Shown here piece after piece: positions 36,164 through 45,816 of a stretch of DNA of 64,000 nucleotides. A model generated the notes under the pieces. That model had not been told where the DNA came from, ran no database searches, and saw only the letters and a program-made list of their open reading frames with translations. Source of the stretch: an uncultured Bacteroidia bacterium (lineage in GTDB: Bacteria > Bacteroidota > Bacteroidia > Bacteroidales > UBA932). The position numbers and the translations under genes were made by a program. The stretch lies in contig CADBFO010000002.1 in NCBI GenBank assembly GCA_902794005.1, positions 45,762 to 109,761 of the forward strand, written 5' to 3'. The stretch's first letter is position 1; each line of letters opens with the position of its first letter.

Positions 36164-37489
36164 CTACAGGAGTTTGGCGGCGATTTCGGAAAGTTCGGAG
36201 CGTTCACCCTTGCGGAGGAAGACGTGCTGGAAGAGCGCCTGCCCCTTCATCTTCTCTCCCAGATGGGTGAGACCGTTGCTCCACTGGTCCAGATAGGGCT
36301 GGTCAATCTGGAAGATGTCTCCGGTGAACACCATCTTGGTGCCTTCGCCGGCACGGGTGATGATGGTCTTCACCTCGTGCGGCGTGAGGTTTTGCGCCTC
36401 GTCCACGATGAAATAGACCTTGCCCAGCGAGCGGCCGCGGATATAGGCCAGCGGGGAGATGAGAAGACGCTCGTCCTTGAGCATGGCATCCAGCTTGAGC
36501 GCCTGCTTGCTGGAAGGCTTGAAGCCTCGTTTGATGACATCCAGGTTGTCCATGAGCGGCTGGATGTAGGGGCTCATCTTGGAACGCTGATCTCCGGGCA
36601 GGAAGCCGATGTCCTGCCCGCCCAGCACCACCGTGGGGCGCGAAAGGATGATCTGGTCGTAGTCGTCGGCCTGTTCCAGGGCGGCGGCGAGGGCCAGCAG
36701 CGTCTTTCCCGTTCCGGCGCCGCCGGTGAGCGACACCAGCGGAATCTTGGGATTCAGGCAGGCGTCCAGGGCGAATTTCTGCTCGTTGTTGCGGGGGCGG
36801 ATGCCATAGGCTTCGCGGCTGCGCACCAGGGCGATTACCTTGCGCGAGGCATCGTAGCGGGCGCATATCGACTCTCCGCCGAAGTCGAACAGGTACAGCT
36901 GGTTGGGAGCGGGCTCCTTCTGGGAGACCTCCCGCCAGTTCATGCAGTTGTCCTGTCCGTAGGCCAGGCGCTGGACCGCCTCCGAGGAGGCTTCCAGCTG
37001 GATGACCTCCCGCTCCAGGCTCTCCGTCACCTCGTCATCCATGCGGTCGCGCAGATAATCCTGTACTTCCATGCCGGCGGCTTTGGCCTTGAGCCGCAGG
37101 TTGATGTCCTTGGTCACCAGGGCCACGAAGCGGTCAGGATTGTTGTCGCGCACCCACATGGCCGTGGACAGGATGCGATGGTCCTGGATGTCATCCTTGA
37201 ACAGGTCCTGGAATTCCGGGGCAAACGGGTGGTTGGGTTCTATCTTGATGAAACCCAGCTTGCCGCCCAGCGGAACACCCCGTTTTCCGAACTTGTTCCT
37301 GTCCGTGAGCTTGGTGATTTCACGCATGAAGGCGCGGGCGTTGAAGGAAAGCGCGTCGTTGCCTTTCTTGAACTTGTCCAATTCTTCCACCACCGCCATG
37401 GGAATGACGATGTCGTTGTCCTGGAAACTCTTCACGCTCTTGTAGTCGTGAAGGATGATGTTGGTGTCGAGAACGAAAATTTTGGCCAT
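36164..37489 (-). CDS. PIN-PhoH fusion (PhoH2-type ATPase/RNase)
   Basis: 441 residues. N-terminal PIN nuclease domain (about 1-150: FVLDTNIILHD, VEELDKFK, VTKDINLRLKA) with the acidic catalytic residues, then a PhoH ATPase with Walker A GGAGTGKT (256-263) and Walker B-like FIVDEAQN. PhoH2 proteins are described as sequence-specific RNA helicases and RNases; in Bacteroidota they are widespread housekeeping genes without an antitoxin partner, and none is seen here. Starts 4 nt after the upstream AIR-synthase-like gene, hence co-transcribed. Confidence 0.92.
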   Translation of the reverse strand: MAKIFVLDTNIILHDYKSVKSFQDNDIVIPMAVVEELDKFKKGNDALSFNARAFMREITKLTDRNKFGKRGVPLGGKLGFIKIEPNHPFAPEFQDLFKDDIQDHRILSTAMWVRDNNPDRFVALVTKDINLRLKAKAAGMEVQDYLRDRMDDEVTESLEREVIQLEASSEAVQRLAYGQDNCMNWREVSQKEPAPNQLYLFDFGGESICARYDASRKVIALVRSREAYGIRPRNNEQKFALDACLNPKIPLVSLTGGAGTGKTLLALAAALEQADDYDQIILSRPTVVLGGQDIGFLPGDQRSKMSPYIQPLMDNLDVIKRGFKPSSKQALKLDAMLKDERLLISPLAYIRGRSLGKVYFIVDEAQNLTPHEVKTIITRAGEGTKMVFTGDIFQIDQPYLDQWSNGLTHLGEKMKGQALFQHVFLRKGERSELSEIAAKLL

Positions 37490-37493
37490 GATA

Positions 37494-38603
37494 TTAATCT
37501 TCCCCTTCCAGGGTATTTAGCAGAGACTCAAGGATTTGCGGGATTTCGACGGCTTCCGTAATGCGCACCCCGCCGTGTGACGGGTTCGGGTGGCCGATGG
37601 GAAAATAGACCACATCCTGCAGGATGAATTCCGCGTCGATGTAGTCGTAGTCGATGTCGGCCACTTGCAGCACCACGCCGGGCACTTCCCCGAAGAGCAC
37701 CCGCACCTGCGAGGGCTCTCCATAGGCTTTGCAGACGTTCCGGATGCTCACGTCGGCCCCGGTGCCGCCCGCGGCCAGGGTGCGGAGGCAGCCCATGAGC
37801 CCGCCGTCTCCCACGGTGGCGCCGGCCTTGACGATACCGTCTTCCACCAGTTCACGGACAATTTCGTAGCAGTCGGTGAAATAGTCTGCGTCGTTCACTT
37901 CCGATGCAGTGGAAGGATGGGCTCCCAGGGCCTGTGCCAGGGCCGATCCCCCCAGCCGGAAGTCGCAGGGGTCGAAAGGAATGTAGATGAGCCAGTCGGA
38001 GGGCTCCGGAACCAGGGCGACCGGGACTTTCCGGCGGCGCGAGATGCGCGGATTGGCTGTCCGGTAAGGGAGTTCGCGGAAAAGGGTTTCTTCCTCGTCC
38101 GATGCTTCTTCCTCCGCTACCGTTCCGGCCTTGAAGGCCACCGACGGCTGTCCGTTGCAGACGGTGTAACGGCCCAGCTTCAGCCCCAGGGCATCCATGT
38201 ATGCGCAGGCGCTTTCCACGGAACTGTAGAAAGCGGCGGCGTGGCCTATCTCCCGGTCGTTCCACTTCCAGTCTGCCCGGAGGGTGAGGTCCCCCAGGCG
38301 GAAATGACCGCTCATCCAGATGGCGTCCAGAAGGGCCTGGGCCACTTTCAGGGCGGTGTACGGACCGGCAAACGGCAGCGGCAGCGAGCGTTTCGCATCC
38401 AGCAGCTTGGCATAGGCCTGCACGGCCGACTCCTTGAACACAAAGTTGTCGGGCCGAAGGTCCAGCTGTTCGTCGGCCAGGGTTTCGGAATCTCCGTCCG
38501 GTTCCAGCGGCGGCTCGGCGCAGCACTCCCGGAGCATACGGGCAGGGGACAGGGGCATTTGTACCCCGTCGATGATATAATTGCTGTGGAGCAAATCTGT
38601 CAT
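37494..38603 (-). CDS. AIR synthase/PurL C-domain-like protein of unknown role
   Basis: 369 residues, cytoplasmic. The C-terminal half (about 215-360) resembles the C-terminal domain of AIR synthase and FGAM synthase: VKAGATVGDGGLMGCLRTLA matches the lid segment DVSDGGL of that fold, and VRVLFGEVPGVVLQV matches FGES-type strands. The N-terminal half (about 1-210) lacks the ATP and substrate motifs of PurM/PurL that I can recognise, and an acidic EEEASDEEET stretch separates the halves. A full purine enzyme is therefore unlikely; a sensor or scaffold derived from it is possible. It lies divergent from folC and upstream of PhoH. Promoter with both boxes and a 4-nt leader. Confidence 0.6.
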   Translation of the reverse strand: MTDLLHSNYIIDGVQMPLSPARMLRECCAEPPLEPDGDSETLADEQLDLRPDNFVFKESAVQAYAKLLDAKRSLPLPFAGPYTALKVAQALLDAIWMSGHFRLGDLTLRADWKWNDREIGHAAAFYSSVESACAYMDALGLKLGRYTVCNGQPSVAFKAGTVAEEEASDEEETLFRELPYRTANPRISRRRKVPVALVPEPSDWLIYIPFDPCDFRLGGSALAQALGAHPSTASEVNDADYFTDCYEIVRELVEDGIVKAGATVGDGGLMGCLRTLAAGGTGADVSIRNVCKAYGEPSQVRVLFGEVPGVVLQVADIDYDYIDAEFILQDVVYFPIGHPNPSHGGVRITEAVEIPQILESLLNTLEGED

Positions 38604-38607
38604 GGTT

Positions 38608-38638
38608 CAAATTTAAGCAAATTTCGGCAGATAACAAA
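38608..38638 (-). promoter_or_regulatory. Complete -33/-7 promoter, leaderless, of the AIR-synthase-like gene
   Basis: Minus strand TTTG (38638-38635), 19-nt spacer, TAAATTTG (38615-38608), then 4 nt to ATG 38603. Confidence 0.6.
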
Positions 38639-38651
38639 TACGGATTTTTTC

Positions 38652-38659
38652 TATCTTTG
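38652..38659 (+). promoter_or_regulatory. -7 promoter box of folC
   Basis: TATCTTTG, perfect consensus, ending 7 nt before ATG 38667; near-leaderless. No clear -33 element. Divergent from the previous promoter. Confidence 0.5.
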
Positions 38660-38666
38660 TATTTGT

Positions 38667-40034
38667 ATGGAATCGATTTTTTCAGAAGCAGGGTATTTAA
38701 GGCTGGTACAGGACATTTTCCGCCGCTTCCCTTCGGTGCAGAAAGACGGCTTCGTTCCCGGGGCCTACAAACCCGGCCTGGAGCGGATGCAGGCCTTCGA
38801 CGAGGCGCTGGGGTACCCTTCCCGCGCTTTCCGGAGCGTGCACGTCGCCGGCACCAACGGCAAGGGGTCCGTGGCCAATATGCTGGCATCGGCCTGCAAA
38901 GCCTGTTCGCTCAAGGCCGGCCTTTTCACCTCACCCCATATCCTGGATTTCAGGGAGCGCATCCGCATCGGCGGTGCCATGATTCCCAAGGAATACGTCT
39001 TCGCTTTCCTGTCGGAATGGATGAACTGGATCATCGCGCACGAGCTGTCCTTCTTCGAGATCACCACCGGCCTCGCTTTCCGCTGGTTTGCCGATGAAAA
39101 GGTGGACATCGCCGTCATCGAGGCCGGCCTGGGCGGCCGTCTGGACTCTACCAACATCCTGGAACGTCCCCATCTCACGGTGATCACCTCCATCGGCCTG
39201 GACCACTGTGATCTGCTGGGAGAAACGAAGGCGCAGATTGCGGCCGAGAAAGCCGGAATCTTCAAGCTGGGCGTACAGGCCATCGTGGGGGAAAGCGACC
39301 CGGAAACCGACCCCGTTTTCAACGAGAAGGCCTGGATGTTCTGCCCGCTCAGCTTTGCCGGCCATGCCCGGCCGATGCTCTGGCACCGCCATGCCTCCCT
39401 TCTCCGGGAGATGGATCTGCAGGCCAAGGTCCAGGAAAAGAATCTCCGGACCGTCCTCTGCGCCCTGGACTTCCTGAAGCAGCAGCCCGGCCTCGAGGCC
39501 CTGAAAGACGAGGCTGCCGTTCAGGAAGGCATCCTGCACACCGCCCGGGAAATGGATTTCCACGGCCGCTGGGAGCGCCTTTCCACCCAGCCTTACGTGA
39601 TTGCCGATATCGGCCACAACGCCCAGGCGCTGGCCTATAATTTCGCCCAGCTGGAGCAGCTTCTCAAGGAGGGGCAGTTCTCTTCGCTCATCATCGTGTA
39701 CGGAGTGATGGCCGACAAGGACCTGGAATCCATCCTTCCCCTGATGCCGGAAGATGCCACCTTTATCTTCACCGCTCCCGACACGCCCCGCGCGCTCCGG
39801 GAAGAAGTGATCCTGGAGCGATACAAGGCCTACCGGGACGCCCAGGATAAACCCGTCCGGGCCTATGCCTTCACCGCCGTCCGCCAGGCCGTGCAGATGG
39901 CCGTGCATCTGTCCAAGACCCTTTCGGAGCAGCTCAGCCGCAGTGCGTCGGCCGAAAAACCGGCTCCGCCGCTTATTTATATAGGTGGAAGTACCTTCGT
40001 GGTGGCCGAAGCCCTGCCGCTTTTCCGCGCTTAG
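38667..40034 (+). CDS. folC: Folylpolyglutamate synthase / dihydrofolate synthase
   Basis: 455 residues from ATG 38667, immediately after a promoter box; the frame is open for 1 kb upstream but that DNA is antisense of the AIR-synthase-like gene. FolC/Mur-ligase hallmarks: P-loop AGTNGKGS (61-68), TSPHILDFRERIRI, EAGLGGRLDSTN and IADIGHNAQAL. It adds glutamates to dihydropteroate and folates in the cytoplasm. Length fits the bifunctional class. Confidence 0.95.
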   Translation: MESIFSEAGYLRLVQDIFRRFPSVQKDGFVPGAYKPGLERMQAFDEALGYPSRAFRSVHVAGTNGKGSVANMLASACKACSLKAGLFTSPHILDFRERIRIGGAMIPKEYVFAFLSEWMNWIIAHELSFFEITTGLAFRWFADEKVDIAVIEAGLGGRLDSTNILERPHLTVITSIGLDHCDLLGETKAQIAAEKAGIFKLGVQAIVGESDPETDPVFNEKAWMFCPLSFAGHARPMLWHRHASLLREMDLQAKVQEKNLRTVLCALDFLKQQPGLEALKDEAAVQEGILHTAREMDFHGRWERLSTQPYVIADIGHNAQALAYNFAQLEQLLKEGQFSSLIIVYGVMADKDLESILPLMPEDATFIFTAPDTPRALREEVILERYKAYRDAQDKPVRAYAFTAVRQAVQMAVHLSKTLSEQLSRSASAEKPAPPLIYIGGSTFVVAEALPLFRA

Positions 40035-40079
40035 GTACGAATCTTGTTCTGTCTCGGACGGATTTAGAAATGAGATATT

Positions 40080-43000
40080 ATGATAAGGACTCTCGTCACT
40101 TGGTTACTGGCCATCCTGACCGGTACCGCAGCCATTGCCTCGCCTATGAATGATGGTCACAAGCTCACGGCCCTCTGGAAGCAGTACGAAGAAGCCTCCA
40201 AGGCGGACCGTCCCCGGGAAGAGGCGGACCTTCTGGCCAGAATCAAGGAAGAAGCCATTCAAAAGCACCTTCCCGTAGATTTCTACGACGCGGCCACCGC
40301 CTACGTGAGGGTGGTTGCACGCCGGGACTGGAAACAGCAGGACCGCCTTCAGGAACAGCTGGAAAAAGAGGTGACGGACTTTGACGAGCCCATCGTCACC
40401 TTCCATTGGATGAACAGCTGGAAGGGCGTTTCTTCAGATGCTCTCTGGGACTACGTGAAGCAGAATGAAGACCGTTTCCAGGGACATACGCCGGCCTTTT
40501 ACCGCAATATCCAGAACTATCTGGGCGACAGGCTGAAACCGTTCATCCGCACGGACAAGGAGTATGTCCTGTGGCGCATCCTGGCGAATCGCGGCAGCGG
40601 CAACCTGTCCGACGACCCGGTGTACAAGGCGCTGCTGGCAGAGGTTTCGGGCATTTATCCCAATGAGGCCGCCCTGGAATACCATGCCATCGGCAGCCGC
40701 CATTATCCGGAGACCCGCTGGGACGAGCAGCGCCGGGCTCTGTCCGACTTTGCCATTAAATACAGCGGAAAGGCCGTCTCGGTGTATCCCAAGGCCGATC
40801 TTTTGAACCTGCGGAAAAGGGAGCTGGACAAAGATTCCAAGTCCACGGCCGACATGTACCGTTCCCTCTGCGAGAATGCCAGGCGCCTGGAGGCCGAACG
40901 GAAGGCCTACCGCGGCACCGAGGCCGATATCGCCGCCGGCTGCAAGTATCCCGAGGAACTTGTACGCACCCTCAACGCAAAGGATGTGTATGTATATACG
41001 GAAAAAGACCGGATCATCGTCCTTTTGCGGAACCTGGACCGGGCCACGGTCACCCTTCGCTCCGGGCAGAAGAGCCTCAAAACCTGGAAGGCGGTGAATC
41101 CCATCGGCAGTTTTTATGTCAAGGATACGCTCACCCTTCAGATGCCGGATCTGGAAGACGGGGACTATACCGTCGAGGCGGTTAACGGAAAACTGTCCTC
41201 CATGGACGCCTATACGCAGTACACCCTTTCCATCGCCACCCGCAAGGATGCCCAGGGTCACAAGGTGTACGTGGCCGATCATGACAGCGGGGAGCCGCTT
41301 CGCAAGGTCACCCTGCATCTTCTCAATGGAGACAAGCTGCTGGCATCCACCAGCCTGAAGATGGACGGCTTTACACCGCTGCCGCAGGCCTTCGTAAAGG
41401 CGATGGAGAAAGAAAAGGATGCCTATCTGACGTTGAAGGCTGTCAGCGGAGACCGGAAGAGCAGGCCGGTCGGCCTTTCGGATCGTTTTTCCTATTCCGA
41501 GGGAGACCGTACCCGCTGCCATATCTACCGGGATCAGGGAGCCTATCATCCCGGAGACACGGTCCGCTTCAAGGCTGTCGTGTTCCGGGGCGATCCCCGG
41601 CAATCCTTCTCCGTGGTGGAGGGAATGGAAGTGGAGGCCTGCCTGAAGGACTCCGAAGGCAAGCGCTTGCAGGCACTCACGCTCACCACCAACGAATTCG
41701 GCTCCGTCTCGGGCCGGTTCGTGCTGCCCCGGGGTGCCCGGAACGGCCGTTTCAGCCTCTCCATTTCCGGACTGGAAACCGTTTATTTCCGGGTGGACGA
41801 ATTCGTGCTGCCCAGTTTCGAGCTCAGCTTCGATCCGGTGGAGCAGCTGTATCTTGCCGGAGACGATGTGCCCGTGAGCGGCAAGCTCAGCTCCTTCTCC
41901 GGGCACAGCCTTGCGGGAAGCCGCATCGCGCTCAAAATCAGTTTGTTCGGAGATACTATCCTGGAGGAGGAAGGAGTCGTATCGGCCGATAACGGCTTCC
42001 GCTTCACTTTCCCGACCAAGACCAATGATTCGGGTTATTACCACGCGGAGGTGAAGGTGACGGACGCCAGCGGTGAAACGCTCAGCTTCACCAACGGCTA
42101 TTTCGTGGGCAAATCTTTGTCGGTGGAAGCCATCGTTACGGATGACGCCGTGGCAGACCTTGTCCCCAACGCGAATAAATACTATCATTACGCGACTACG
42201 GAAAGCGCGCGCTATACCCTCCTGGGAACGTCGCTCCGGCTGAAGCTGGAGGCTCGGGACGGAGCCGGAAACGCTGTTCCAGGCATCGTGAAATACAGCC
42301 TGATGAAGGCCGACGAGAGTGTCCTGGCCGAGGGTGAAACCCCGTCCGGCAAAGACCTCGCTTTCGAGCTGCCGGGAGGCGGATTCTACAGGATGAAGGC
42401 CGAGGTGGAGGCCACGCTGAAAGACGGACAAACGACGAAACGGACGCGCTATTTCCACTTCTACTGTATTCCCGCCGGGGACAGTACGCTGATGCCGCAG
42501 CTGAGCCGGGTATTCATTCCCGGGCCGCTCACCTTGGCCTCCGGGCAGCCGGTATCGGCCCGCATCGGCACCTCTGAAGGGAAGGCCTATGCCCTCCTGC
42601 TCCTTTACGGGGAGAACCGTCAGGTGCTGGAATCCCGGAAACTGGAAGTGGCCGACGGAACAATCGAAGACATCCGTTTCGACTATAAGGACTCCTATCC
42701 TGACGCGGTGCGTCTGCAGGTATTCTATTTCATTCATGACAAGGCTGTAAACTATGACTGGCAGTTCCGCCGGGAGAAAGACCGTTTCAGCCTGCCGCTG
42801 CAGTTCACCCGCTTCCAGGACAAGGCATATCCCGGTACACTGTACGCTTTCTCCGTCAGGACAGTCCCCGGGACCGAGGTCCTGGCTGCTGCCTGGGACA
42901 AGAGCCTGGATGCCATCCAGACCAATAATTGGCCGCTGGTGCACACCCGGGACGTGTCGGTGGACCATCTTTTCGTGGAGAGTGTCTGCGGAAGGGTGGG

Positions 43001-45290
43001 AAGAGTCTATGTGGAGCACAGGATGTACCGTACCAAAAGCCTGGGAGGCGTAATGGAGGATGTTGTCGAAGAGGAATCCTTGCCTTTTTCCTCTTATGAA
43101 ATGGCTTCTGCCAGGATGGCCTCCGCTTCGCCTGCGCCTCTTGCCAAGGATGCCAATTCGGTGATGGACCTGGCGCCGGAGGAAGGGGGGAGCGCCCTTC
43201 TCCGGAGCGATTTCTCCACGGCCCTCACTTTCCAGCCGCAGCTACGTCCATCGGCCGACGGCACGCTGGAATTCAGTTTCCGTACTTCCGACAAACTCTC
43301 TACCTATTATGTAAGGGCGCTGGCCCACGACAAGGAGATGCACAACGCCCTGGTGGAAAAGGAGATGGTGGTTTCCGTTCCGGTGAAAGTGGCCCTGTCG
43401 GAGCCTCGCTTCATGTATGCGGGAGACGTTTACGACTGCGTGCTCACCGTCTCTTCCAACAGCGAAAAGCCCGTTTCCGGCACCCTGGTGCTGGTGACTT
43501 CCGCGGAAGGGGAACCCGCCGCTTCCCAGATGGTCCCCGTGACCGTGAATCCCGGCGAAGTCATTTCCCGCTCCTTCCGGATAAGCTGCCCCTCCTGTCA
43601 TTCTGAGCGTGGCGAAGAATCTCTCACCCTCAAGGCCGTCTTCAAGGCCGAGGAGTTCTCCGACGCCGTTCAGGTGTCCGTTCCGCTTTATCCGGCCGCC
43701 CAGGTGCTGACGGAGGCCCACTCGGCCATACTGCGGAGCGGGATGTCCCGCGAGGCCCTTCTGAAGGAACTGCAGGGCCGTTTCGTGAATGTGCCCTCAT
43801 CGGCCGCCACCCTGAAGGAGATTACAGTGCTGGACATGGTGTGCGACGCCATCCCTTCGCATGTGGAGCCCTCCGGGAAGGACGTGCTGTCCCTATCGGA
43901 AGCCTGGTACATCCGCCTCATGGCAAAACGGCTCGACATCTTGGGCCGGGAGAGGGAAGCGTCCGGAATGGCCGCTTTGGACCAGGAGTCGCTGCTGCAT
44001 AAAATCCTGGCCTGCCGCAATGGTGACGGCGGTTTCGGCTGGTTCGAGGGCATGAAATCGTCCCCCTCCATTACCGCCGTAATGCTGGAGCGTGCGGCCA
44101 AACTCCGGAGCCGCGGGCTCGTGGATCTCGACCTCAGCTCCTCGGTCCGATACCTGGACCGGGAGCAGTTCAATGAAAGCCGTCCTTCCTGGTATGGCGC
44201 CCTTTCCGATGCGCAGTATTGCTACATCCGTTCCCTGTATCCCCAGGTTCCCTTCGAGGTGAATCCGGTATCTGAGGAGGGAAAGAAGCGCATGAAGGCC
44301 TTCAAGAAATGGGCGGTGGATTACCTGACGCCCTCCAGGAAGGACGGACGCGGCCTCAAGGGGCAGATTCTCCAGAAGAGCCGTCGCCTGATGACCCTGG
44401 AGAACCTGCTGTTGCTTGACGCCGGACTTCCGCTTGCCAAGGCCTGGGGCGTGAAGCTGTCGTCGGCCCTGCGCAAGTCCATGGATGCCGACGAGCTGTC
44501 GCTGCTGGAATATGCCGTGGAGCACCGGGACGGCGGCTGGTACTATCCTAACGCTGTCATGCCCTGGCGCGGGCTCATGGAGAGCGAGGCCTATGCCCAT
44601 TCGCTCCTGTGCGACCTTCTCACCCGGGTGGCCCCGGCCGACAGTCCCGTCCCCGACGGCATCCGGCTGTGGCTCATGCTGCAGAAGGAAACCCAGCACT
44701 GGGACACCGAACCGGCTTACGTGGACGCCATCACCTCCATTCTGGACGGTTCCGAGGCTGTTCTGAACACCAGGGTGCTGGCGCTGTCCGCCACCTATGA
44801 AGCCCCCTTCAGGAAGGTGAAGGCCAGCGGAAACGGCTTCAAGCTGGAACGCAAGTTCTACCGGGAAGCGGAAGGCGCCCTGGTGGAGATCAAGCCCGGT
44901 GACAGCGTTCAGCTGGGCGACAGGATACGGGTAAAATACCTTATCTGGAATGCCGAGAACCGGAGTTTCGTTAAGCTCACGGCCGGTCGTGAAGCCTCCC
45001 TGCAGCCCGTGCAGCAGCTCTCCGGACATTTGGGTTACGGCTTTGTCGGCTTTGGCCGGCGCTCCGCTTCCTGGGGTTTCGTTCCGCAGGGATACCGCAA
45101 CGTGAAGGCCTCCTGCACCGAGTTCTACTTCGATTCCTACCCCGAGGAGAACACGGAACTCTCCGAGGAGTTCTACGTGCAGCGGGCCGGCACTTTCGTG
45201 GCCCCGGTCACCGTGATCGAGTCCCTCTACGCCCCCCACTACCGCGCCAACACCGCTTACCGCGTCCCGCTGGTCTCCACCGTCCGGTAG
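40080..45290 (+). CDS. Alpha-2-macroglobulin family protein (MG2), no thioester seen
   Basis: 1736 residues with a signal peptide (cleavage near AIAS, about 21). N-terminal helical region (25-290), MG domains with GAYHPGDTVRFKAVV (about 490, the MG2 strand), bait-region-like Ala/Ser-rich stretch (about 1005-1040), A2M domain (about 1060-1170) and a C-terminal helical toroid (about 1230-1560) with DGGFGWFEGM. Where the thioester CxEQ would be, the sequence reads HVEPSGKD; no CxEQ is present. Residues 1173-1182 (CHSERGEESL) are encoded by an in-frame GTCATTCTGAGCG-type repeat. It is probably periplasmic, trapping proteases or stabilising the envelope; the second A2M lies 4.9 kb away. Confidence 0.88.
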   Translation: MIRTLVTWLLAILTGTAAIASPMNDGHKLTALWKQYEEASKADRPREEADLLARIKEEAIQKHLPVDFYDAATAYVRVVARRDWKQQDRLQEQLEKEVTDFDEPIVTFHWMNSWKGVSSDALWDYVKQNEDRFQGHTPAFYRNIQNYLGDRLKPFIRTDKEYVLWRILANRGSGNLSDDPVYKALLAEVSGIYPNEAALEYHAIGSRHYPETRWDEQRRALSDFAIKYSGKAVSVYPKADLLNLRKRELDKDSKSTADMYRSLCENARRLEAERKAYRGTEADIAAGCKYPEELVRTLNAKDVYVYTEKDRIIVLLRNLDRATVTLRSGQKSLKTWKAVNPIGSFYVKDTLTLQMPDLEDGDYTVEAVNGKLSSMDAYTQYTLSIATRKDAQGHKVYVADHDSGEPLRKVTLHLLNGDKLLASTSLKMDGFTPLPQAFVKAMEKEKDAYLTLKAVSGDRKSRPVGLSDRFSYSEGDRTRCHIYRDQGAYHPGDTVRFKAVVFRGDPRQSFSVVEGMEVEACLKDSEGKRLQALTLTTNEFGSVSGRFVLPRGARNGRFSLSISGLETVYFRVDEFVLPSFELSFDPVEQLYLAGDDVPVSGKLSSFSGHSLAGSRIALKISLFGDTILEEEGVVSADNGFRFTFPTKTNDSGYYHAEVKVTDASGETLSFTNGYFVGKSLSVEAIVTDDAVADLVPNANKYYHYATTESARYTLLGTSLRLKLEARDGAGNAVPGIVKYSLMKADESVLAEGETPSGKDLAFELPGGGFYRMKAEVEATLKDGQTTKRTRYFHFYCIPAGDSTLMPQLSRVFIPGPLTLASGQPVSARIGTSEGKAYALLLLYGENRQVLESRKLEVADGTIEDIRFDYKDSYPDAVRLQVFYFIHDKAVNYDWQFRREKDRFSLPLQFTRFQDKAYPGTLYAFSVRTVPGTEVLAAAWDKSLDAIQTNNWPLVHTRDVSVDHLFVESVCGRVGRVYVEHRMYRTKSLGGVMEDVVEEESLPFSSYEMASARMASASPAPLAKDANSVMDLAPEEGGSALLRSDFSTALTFQPQLRPSADGTLEFSFRTSDKLSTYYVRALAHDKEMHNALVEKEMVVSVPVKVALSEPRFMYAGDVYDCVLTVSSNSEKPVSGTLVLVTSAEGEPAASQMVPVTVNPGEVISRSFRISCPSCHSERGEESLTLKAVFKAEEFSDAVQVSVPLYPAAQVLTEAHSAILRSGMSREALLKELQGRFVNVPSSAATLKEITVLDMVCDAIPSHVEPSGKDVLSLSEAWYIRLMAKRLDILGREREASGMAALDQESLLHKILACRNGDGGFGWFEGMKSSPSITAVMLERAAKLRSRGLVDLDLSSSVRYLDREQFNESRPSWYGALSDAQYCYIRSLYPQVPFEVNPVSEEGKKRMKAFKKWAVDYLTPSRKDGRGLKGQILQKSRRLMTLENLLLLDAGLPLAKAWGVKLSSALRKSMDADELSLLEYAVEHRDGGWYYPNAVMPWRGLMESEAYAHSLLCDLLTRVAPADSPVPDGIRLWLMLQKETQHWDTEPAYVDAITSILDGSEAVLNTRVLALSATYEAPFRKVKASGNGFKLERKFYREAEGALVEIKPGDSVQLGDRIRVKYLIWNAENRSFVKLTAGREASLQPVQQLSGHLGYGFVGFGRRSASWGFVPQGYRNVKASCTEFYFDSYPEENTELSEEFYVQRAGTFVAPVTVIESLYAPHYRANTAYRVPLVSTVR
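43596..43625 (+). repeat. In-frame GTCATTCTGAGCG-type repeat inside the A2M gene
   Basis: TGTCATTCTGAGCGTGGCGA followed by AGAATCTCTC, the same sequence as the copy upstream of groES. It encodes residues 1173-1182 without breaking the frame. Confidence 0.8.
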
Positions 45291-45344
45291 GTTTGCTTTG
45301 TCCAGTCCTGATATAAGTTACCGAAGTTGAACAATAAGTTGTCA

Positions 45345-45457
45345 GGATGTGTGATAATTAATAACTTGATACACAGTTACTTGCGTATAATCCTCTGCGC
45401 TTTTTGCGCAGAGGATTATATGTAAAGCGCTGTGCTTCAATCACTTGGCGGCCACCC
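45345..45457. repeat. Palindromic element copy 3
   Basis: Perfect hairpin core 45387-45419 (14-bp arms, TTTTT loop), right end GGCGGCCACCC. The left end is less well conserved than in copies 2, 5 and 6, so the left boundary is approximate. Confidence 0.8.
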
Positions 45458-45549
45458 ATTTTTGCGTTGAAGGTTCACCTTGCAATACCCACGTGCGCCT
45501 TTCCGGCTATTTTGCTTTCGTATCGCCCCGTCCCCTTCCTTTGCCCCAA

Positions 45550-45684
45550 CCGTGCTTCAAGACTTAAAGCACAGATCAGGCCACCAGGCAGTGATTTCGT
45601 GCTTCACCCCACTGCCGATAACCCGCCTCAAGCACACTTTCGGCCACCCATGTGCAAAACCGTGCTTCAAGTCTTGAAGCACGG
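45550..45684. repeat. Cluster of hairpins with GTGCTTCA arms
   Basis: CCGTGCTTCAAG occurs at 45550-45561 and 45660-45671; the second is half of a perfect palindrome with CTTGAAGCACGG. In between lie CGTGCTTCA (45598-45606), TTAAAGCAC and CTCAAGCAC. The segment GTGATTTCGTGCTTCA shares GATTTCGTG with the 83-bp units at 63.6 kb, where that segment also precedes the right arm. This and copy 3 of the palindromic element account for most of the 45.29-45.82 kb gap; about 130 bp (45685-45816) shows nothing recognisable. Confidence 0.6.
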
Positions 45685-45816
45685 CGGAGACAAAAACGCT
45701 TGCAACAGACACGAAGGTAGGGACAAGTGGCCCTCCTCGCGGCGGCCGTCACCAACTGTTTTTTGCATCATTACCGGAATAAGCCGGACGAAAGAAACCC
45801 CGCCCAGGCTAAACAG

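Noticed and set aside
36164-37489. PIN-PhoH as half of a toxin-antitoxin pair
   Set aside because: No small antitoxin gene precedes it; the upstream coupled gene is a 369-residue AIR-synthase-like protein.
37590-38666. A 359-codon N-terminal extension of folC
   Set aside because: Antisense to the AIR-synthase-like gene and contains the folC promoter.
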